Shown: positions 59,068 through 64,000 of the stretch, in pieces
How positions within the stretch are numbered: position 1 is the first letter of the stretch
How the letters are laid out: each line of letters starts with the position of its first letter
Assembly (NCBI GenBank): GCA_001560915.1
Contig: CP014214.1
Span: 868,001 to 932,000, forward strand
Length of the DNA: 64,000 nucleotides
Reading direction: 5' to 3'
DNA from: a methanogenic archaeon ISO4-H5
GTDB lineage: Archaea; Thermoplasmatota; Thermoplasmata; Methanomassiliicoccales; Methanomethylophilaceae
Notes under the pieces: model-generated
What the model was told of the DNA's origin: nothing
Database searches by the model: none
What the model saw: the letters and a program-made list of their open reading frames with translations, nothing else
Translations under genes and position numbers: made by a program

Positions 59068-60171
59068 TTATTTGAAAATTTCATGACTTATTCCGTTATT
59101 GTCACATAATTTGCAGTAGTATTCGTAATGGGACGGTTCCATCAGTGGACTGAACCAAACATGTTTGATGTTTTTGGGTTCGAGTTGCATATACCACCGA
59201 TTTTTATCAGACTCATGTTGTAATTGTATAGCTGGGCGAACAATTCTGAATTCGTTTTCCCAACGATAAGACTCATCTTTGAAAAAAGGATCGAGAAAAG
59301 GTTCACAACCAATCAATCCTATTAGTTTTCCAATCGATTTAGCAGTCTTTTTTTCATGAGAATGGTAATCTCCGAACAATTCCTTGAAATGATTCATCAC
59401 GTCTAATGGTTTAGTCACCTAGTTTCCGTAAACAACCTTTGATGCGAGATTACTAATCTTCTTATCGAATTGGACACAGATTCCCTTATTGCCTGCGTAC
59501 TAATCCCACATTTTTGGGTCTTGATTAGTTGTGCATAAACAACAGACTCTAGAAACCTCACGAGCTTTATTCAAAAGTTGGGAATAATTGCCATAAGTAT
59601 CTACAGTTTCTCTAATGGTTTCAGGCTTGTAACTTGACAATTCCAGGATATCTGATAAAATCTTTTTAGAATCTTCATCCACTGATAAATTAAGTAGATC
59701 TCTACACCATTGAAAACTCATGTCTTGTTTATCCTAAAATTTACTGGGTGGAGAAAAATTGAGTTTGCAGTCGCCTATTAGGTAACGAATGTAATCATCC
59801 TTATCTTTAACAAAATGATAAAGGCAATTGTTCTTTGTCTGAATACAGTTGCGAAGTTTAGTTACTTCTTGATTCCGATAAACATTGTTAAGTAAATTGG
59901 AAGGGTTGGTTTTAATAGATTTGATAAAGCTGTTGAATACAGGGGCAAATGTTGAGAAGCGTTTGTTTATAAGTTCTTTATTTTGCAATAGAATGCGTTG
60001 AATTTCATCACGCGGGCAATCTGTATCAACGTTTTCAGTAACCCATTTTACAGCTGAATTGAAGCCTATCGCATTATTGTCGATATCAAATTTTTCTTTA
60101 AACTTGAAAAATGAATTGATAAGCATTTTCTTTTCACTCACATACAAGATAGGATTGTTAGTATTACCCAA
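59068..60171 (-). CDS. DUF2971 family protein, single frame containing three in-frame TAG codons
   Basis: 367 codons, uninterrupted except for TAG at codons 146 (59734-59736), 224 (59500-59502) and 251 (59419-59421). The translated stretches join exactly as in DUF2971: CLYHFVKDKDDYIRYLIGDC, NFSPPSKF-TAG-D (family: FND), CLCTTNQDPKMWD-TAG-YAGNKGICVQFD (family: MW-HYA-H-G-C-EFD), VVYGN-TAG-VTKPLD, then DESYRWENEFRIVRP. No frameshift, TGA or TAA interrupts it. About 115 residues precede the DUF2971 core. DUF2971 proteins are found in defence islands; the role is unknown. It ends in TAA. Confidence 0.7.
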
Positions 60172-60364
60172 TTTCTGACCGAATGTTCTAGACGGAGTTA
60201 CGGAATTCGTTCTAATAATCTTGCTTGGTTTTATTTGTTAATGAATAATAAGAATACTCCGAGAGCTACAATTACACATTCTGTTAACACAGTCTTATCC
60301 TGGAGAATATGAACCGATGACGGGTAATAATAATCTCTATACCTTCGTTGGATAATACAAATAC

Positions 60365-61624
60365 ATGAAAGGTTCGTCGGATAATCTGATATTCTTCATG
60401 GATGAATCACAAAAAACCGACGTTTTTCAGATAAGGGATGGAAAACCTACATTTGATACTCATGATAATCTTTATTCTTTCATTGGTTTGTTTTGTGGAT
60501 ACCCTGTAGAGAAAGTCGACCAATACCGCAATTTGTTCATATTGTTCGAATCAAAATGGAAACCAAAATACAGCATCCCTCTTGATCAAGAATTTAAATC
60601 CACTGTCATTAAGAAAAAGAATTTTGAATACGGATTCGCATCTTTGAAGGGGAACGGCAAATTTTTTTATCATGATTTTTTAGAATTACTAGTCCGGATT
60701 AATCCGGTTATATCAATATCGTTCTCGAACAAGATAGAACTTTTACTTCGTAAGACGATTAGTAACATTAAACTCGAAAACAAGCGTAAAAACAACTTCT
60801 TTTACATTCTTAGTAAGTTTTTTTCCCTCTACGGAGATGGTGGTTTTTTTGACAAAGTTATTAAATATCCTGAAGAAGCGATATTTGAATTGTCTGAAAG
60901 GCTCAAACAAATCGCAAAACACGATGCTAGCGTACCCAGATTAGAGAAGAGAAATGACGCATTCTAGGGTGCGGCGTGCATATTGGATCAAGTTACTTTT
61001 GATATAACTCCAGTGAACCATTCTGCTTTCCCGTTTATTGTTCTCCCGGATGCATTAATACTCCTATTAGACGAACTAGGCATAAATCCGAAAGATGTGG
61101 ATGTGGTAATCGATGGAGAGGAAGGCCTGTATACTTGTTTTGAGGGACGTTTTCATAACTCCAGTTTCGCAAACTCAAAAGAAGAACCGATGATTCGTAT
61201 TTGCGATCATTTGGTGGGATTAATTTCCCGTATGTGCTACGCTTTGAGAAATGATCTAGGGAGGCGTGAAGCTTCACCAAATGCTAGTTTTGAGGAGAAA
61301 AATAGACTCCGTATCCTCAGATCTGAGTGGTTTGAGATAAGTGAGGACATATTCAATTTGTACAAGCAGACTTTTGTTGTACTTGTACAAAACAATCAGC
61401 ACTATTGGACAACGCTGACTACTGCTCTTTCCGATGATTTGACGTATTTTATTACATTACTTGCTTATTTTCACTATATAGAGTCATATGATGAGTATAT
61501 GAAGAAAACGTCTGTGGAACATTCGCGTTTGTTCGAACAATTTAGTATCGACTGCATGGAAAAAATCCCGGAACAACCTACTAATCCTCTCGAAGTACTC
61601 AAAAAGTATAACTCTCGAGTATGA
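60365..61624 (+). CDS. DUF3800-like protein with one in-frame TAG codon
   Basis: 419 codons. The N-terminus NLIFFMDESQKTD matches the start of DUF3800 (hhh-DES). Codon 201 (60965-60967) is TAG, after RLEKRNDAF. The same frame continues GAACILDQVTFDITP and VDVVIDGEEGL, then 180 further residues to TGA at 61624. The continuation has no ATG for several codons and no ribosome binding site, so it is best read as one protein. AT-rich. Possible RNase H-like nuclease fold (family knowledge). Confidence 0.6.
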
Positions 61625-61778
61625 CGTGAATTCAGTACATCGGGCATGAATTATTTTTCGGTTTGAAAACATCGGTTTTCTTGCGTAATATCGGGTTAAC
61701 CCCATACTAATTTTACGGAAGTCGGGAAAAAATAGATATTATTTGTAGGGGATTTCCAGAGTAACCTGGTCGTAAAAG

Positions 61779-63656
61779 ATGATTATCTACCGTAACAAGC
61801 TGTCCGGTTTCTTCGAAGACGTCAACAAACGGTGCATCATAAATAAGATTGAAACTGCCATGGGCGAATACCATCTTGGATACAACCCAGACTCTGAAGA
61901 GAGGGCATGGATGGATTCAACCCGCAACATGAAGGAGGTCCTGGAAAAGGCGGGGCTTCCAGGCGATGTCGGCGTATTCATCGAATTCAACATCCCATTC
62001 ACCGCCAGCAGGATCGACTTCGGTGTAACTGGTTTTGATAAGAACGATGTCCATTCTGCCGTCATAGTCGAACTCAAAGGGTGGTCATACGGTGTCAGGA
62101 AATCCGAGAGCGAGGGCATGGTCTATGCCGACTTCTATCGCCGCGATGTTCTGCACCCCTCCTACCAGGCTTGGAGCTATGCCAACTATCTCAGATACTT
62201 CAACAGCGAAGTCGTCGACGGACAGGTCCTGGTGACCCCCTGTGCGTACCTGTACAATTTCTCCCGTGATGCGGGATCCAAGGTTCTGAATGACCCGCAG
62301 TACGATTACTACACGCAGAAAGCCGAGGTATTCTACTACGAGGACATGGAATCTTTTTCAGATTTCATCAGGAATCACATTTCGAAACCGGACTCGCTTG
62401 CCACTTTGGAGAAGATAGAGAACGGGAAACTGACTGTGTCCTCCTCCCTTCAGAAATCGTTGAAGAGAGTACTTCACGAGAAGGATTTCTTCGCTCCCAT
62501 GGACAGGCAGGTCGAAGTATACCAGAAGCTTCTGAGGGGTATCAGGGATTCGTATAATAACCGCATCAAAAGAGTATTCATCGTCAGAGGCGGACCGGGT
62601 ACCGGAAAATCGGTTCTTGCATTGAAACTTCTGGCAGAACTCACAGGCGGATATGAGAACAAATTCACCGGGAATCATATAGCGATTCCCACGCTTTATG
62701 TGACAAAGACCTCGGCTCCCAGAGACATCTATTCCAAGGAACTGAAGGCTCTTTCCAAAGAGGTAGATGTTAAGTTCCTCTTCAAGGGTGCTTCGTCCTT
62801 TGTAGGGGCCGATAAGAACGAATATCCGGCCATACTGGTTGATGAGGCACACCGTTTGACTACCAGATCCTCGCAGTACATCAAAGGCGGTAAGAACCAG
62901 GTTATGGAGATTATCAATGCCGCTCTTGCCAGCGTGTTCTTCATCGACGAGGATCAGAATGTGTCCATGCAGGACATAGGCACCATAGATGAGATCGAGA
63001 AATGGGCGAACGAATTCGGAGCGGAGATTGTTACGAACGGATTGGTGCTTTCTACTCAGTTCAGGTGCAGTGGTTCTGGTTTATACATTGCGTGGCTGGA
63101 TAACTTGTTAGGCATTAGAGAATCGAAGGATTTGAACCTGCTCGGAAAGCTGCCCTATGACATTTCGGTTGCGGACACGCCAGAAGATCTAATGAAGAAG
63201 ATCGAACAGAAGAGATCTGAAGGTTTCGATGCACGCATCCTCGCTGGTTATTGCTGGGATTGGAACAGTCAAAACACCAAGGATGGTACTGATTTCAGTC
63301 TGGAAGGAATCGGGGAACAGAGGTGGAATACCGACTATTCCTGGGCCAATAACAGTAAGATGGCTGATGAGATTGGCTGTGTACATACTGGGCAGGGAAT
63401 GGAATTCCAGTATGCAGGAGTAATCATCGGTAAAGATATGGTCTTCCGCAATGGCAAGATTGTTACCTGTCCGGAAGAGAATCATGATAAGGGTGCACTC
63501 GGTGGATGGAAAAAGGATCCTGCCAGAGCTGATAGGATTATTAGGAACATTTACCGCACCTTGATGACGCGTGGGATGGATGGATGCGTTGTGTATTGTT
63601 TGGATGAATCTTTGAGAGAACACATCAAGGAAAAGATTTCAGAAATTGCATATTGA
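61779..63656 (+). CDS. DUF2075 helicase-like protein with N-terminal nuclease-like domain
   Basis: 625 residues. The N-terminal 230 residues contain FIEFNIPFTASRIDFGVTGF and AVIVELKGWSYGVRKSE, a D...E-x-K pattern compatible with a PD-(D/E)XK nuclease. The DUF2075 (Schlafen group III-like) helicase follows: Walker A RGGPGTGKSVLALKLL, Walker B AILVDEAHRLTTR, FFIDEDQNVSM, STQFRCSGSG, and near the end VHTGQGMEFQYAGVIIGKD and TLMTRGMDGCVVY. It is probably a DNA/RNA helicase-nuclease of defence type. Composition is host-like. It ends in TGA. Confidence 0.88.
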   Translation: MIIYRNKLSGFFEDVNKRCIINKIETAMGEYHLGYNPDSEERAWMDSTRNMKEVLEKAGLPGDVGVFIEFNIPFTASRIDFGVTGFDKNDVHSAVIVELKGWSYGVRKSESEGMVYADFYRRDVLHPSYQAWSYANYLRYFNSEVVDGQVLVTPCAYLYNFSRDAGSKVLNDPQYDYYTQKAEVFYYEDMESFSDFIRNHISKPDSLATLEKIENGKLTVSSSLQKSLKRVLHEKDFFAPMDRQVEVYQKLLRGIRDSYNNRIKRVFIVRGGPGTGKSVLALKLLAELTGGYENKFTGNHIAIPTLYVTKTSAPRDIYSKELKALSKEVDVKFLFKGASSFVGADKNEYPAILVDEAHRLTTRSSQYIKGGKNQVMEIINAALASVFFIDEDQNVSMQDIGTIDEIEKWANEFGAEIVTNGLVLSTQFRCSGSGLYIAWLDNLLGIRESKDLNLLGKLPYDISVADTPEDLMKKIEQKRSEGFDARILAGYCWDWNSQNTKDGTDFSLEGIGEQRWNTDYSWANNSKMADEIGCVHTGQGMEFQYAGVIIGKDMVFRNGKIVTCPEENHDKGALGGWKKDPARADRIIRNIYRTLMTRGMDGCVVYCLDESLREHIKEKISEIAY

Positions 63657-63663
63657 TCGTTAA

Positions 63664-63690
63664 CAATACAAAACGATATTTCGTTGTATT
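63664..63690. terminator. imperfect inverted repeat after the DUF2075 gene
   Basis: aatacaaaacga and ttcgttgtatt form a stem with a tat loop and one unpaired base. It lies eight bases after the helicase stop and before the next start. It may be a transcript end or an operator for the next gene. Confidence 0.35.
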
Positions 63691-63705
63691 GCATTTACGC
63701 CATTA

Positions 63706-64000
63706 TGATAACTGTTGTTGGCGAATCGGATGCCATAAAACAAATGGATTTTTCTTCATTTATGAGGTTTGGAACAGCCGTACCAGTTGAAACGAGAGAT
63801 TTCTTCGAGATTTCTAACTTCCGTCCAGGTCATCAAGAAAAAGTAGTTTTATTATTGAACGGCATAGAATATTCTGCCAATCTTCAAAGAGTTGATTCCT
63901 CGAGTAGGGTTACAAGATTGATGTGGAAAAAAGATCTCTGTGATCAATTCAATAAATTATTTCCGAATGCGGTCAAAAACAATAGTTATCCTGTTATGAA
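63706..64000 (+). CDS. N-terminal part of an uncharacterised protein (cut by window edge)
   Basis: From the ATG at 63706 the frame is open to the right edge (98 codons visible): MITVVGESDAIKQMDFSSFM, ETRDFFEISNFRPGHQEKVV, LLLNGIEYSANLQRV and WKKDLCDQFNKLFPN. The LNG-x-Y-x-A strand followed by R-W-KDL resembles the front part of some HNH/restriction-type proteins, but this is weak. It lies within the defence-type cluster. Confidence 0.5.

Noticed and set aside
59068-60171. Three separate small genes (59068-59418, 59500-59721, 59734-60171)
   Set aside because: They are in one frame, separated only by TAG codons or a few bases, and the DUF2971 motifs run across the breaks. The proposed starts inside are a GTG right after TAG and an ATG without ribosome binding site.

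Overview
The window looks like a chromosome segment of a methanogenic archaeon of the Thermoplasmata, most probably Methanomassiliicoccales (Methanomethylophilaceae). The evidence is archaeal informational genes (SRP RNA, replication factor C large subunit with a C-terminal PIP box, the archaeal wyosine enzyme Taw1), a cbiMNQO cobalt transporter, TATA boxes about 25-30 nt in front of apparently leaderless genes, BspA-like surface proteins, and probable use of UAG as a sense codon. The assignment is an inference, because no methanogenesis gene lies in the window.

Layout. 1-7.1 kb: end of an SBF-type transporter, tRNA-Ser(TGA), a BspA-like surface protein, DUF2284, a VapB-like antitoxin with a VapC remnant, a ferredoxin-nitroreductase and an HPr-kinase-like pair. 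7.1-25 kb: mostly core genes (flavodoxin, taw1, rfcL, a large APC permease, an ABC ATPase, SRP RNA, DUF2130, a Kef-type antiporter, a parvulin, the cobalt transporter operon and a Schlafen-like regulator). 25-49 kb: accessory DNA with a five-copy tandem array of a structured RNA, two DUF4143 ATPases each behind its own iterated repeats plus an orphan repeat array, a second BspA protein, a leucine-rich-repeat/AAA+ fusion, a PHD/ParE toxin-antitoxin pair, TetR, a stand-alone TnpB with a putative omegaRNA, a group II intron with a gutted reverse transcriptase, DUF932 and zinc-ribbon genes, and a CARF-like regulator. 49.3-64 kb: mainly AT-rich defence-type DNA (ABC-three-component system with an Mrr-like nuclease, a large BspA/InlB-repeat protein, DUF6994, a PD-(D/E)XK nuclease, a membrane protein, DUF2971, DUF3800, a DUF2075 helicase and the start of one more gene).

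Two observations stand out. First, reading frames are interrupted by single in-frame TAG codons and then continue in the same frame with the expected homologous sequence. I count eight such TAGs at six loci, three of them in one DUF2971 gene. All 65 coding-sequence ends I checked are TGA (51) or TAA (14), and none is TAG. This fits a genome in which UAG is read as an amino acid, in this lineage presumably pyrrolysine. Second, the array at 26.76-27.55 kb contains five units of 105-106 nt. Each can fold into two consecutive H-type pseudoknots, several helices are supported by compensatory changes between units, and at least four units have their own TATA-like box. I do not recognise this RNA.

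Functions given for named families come from recognisable motifs; genes called hypothetical were not recognised.
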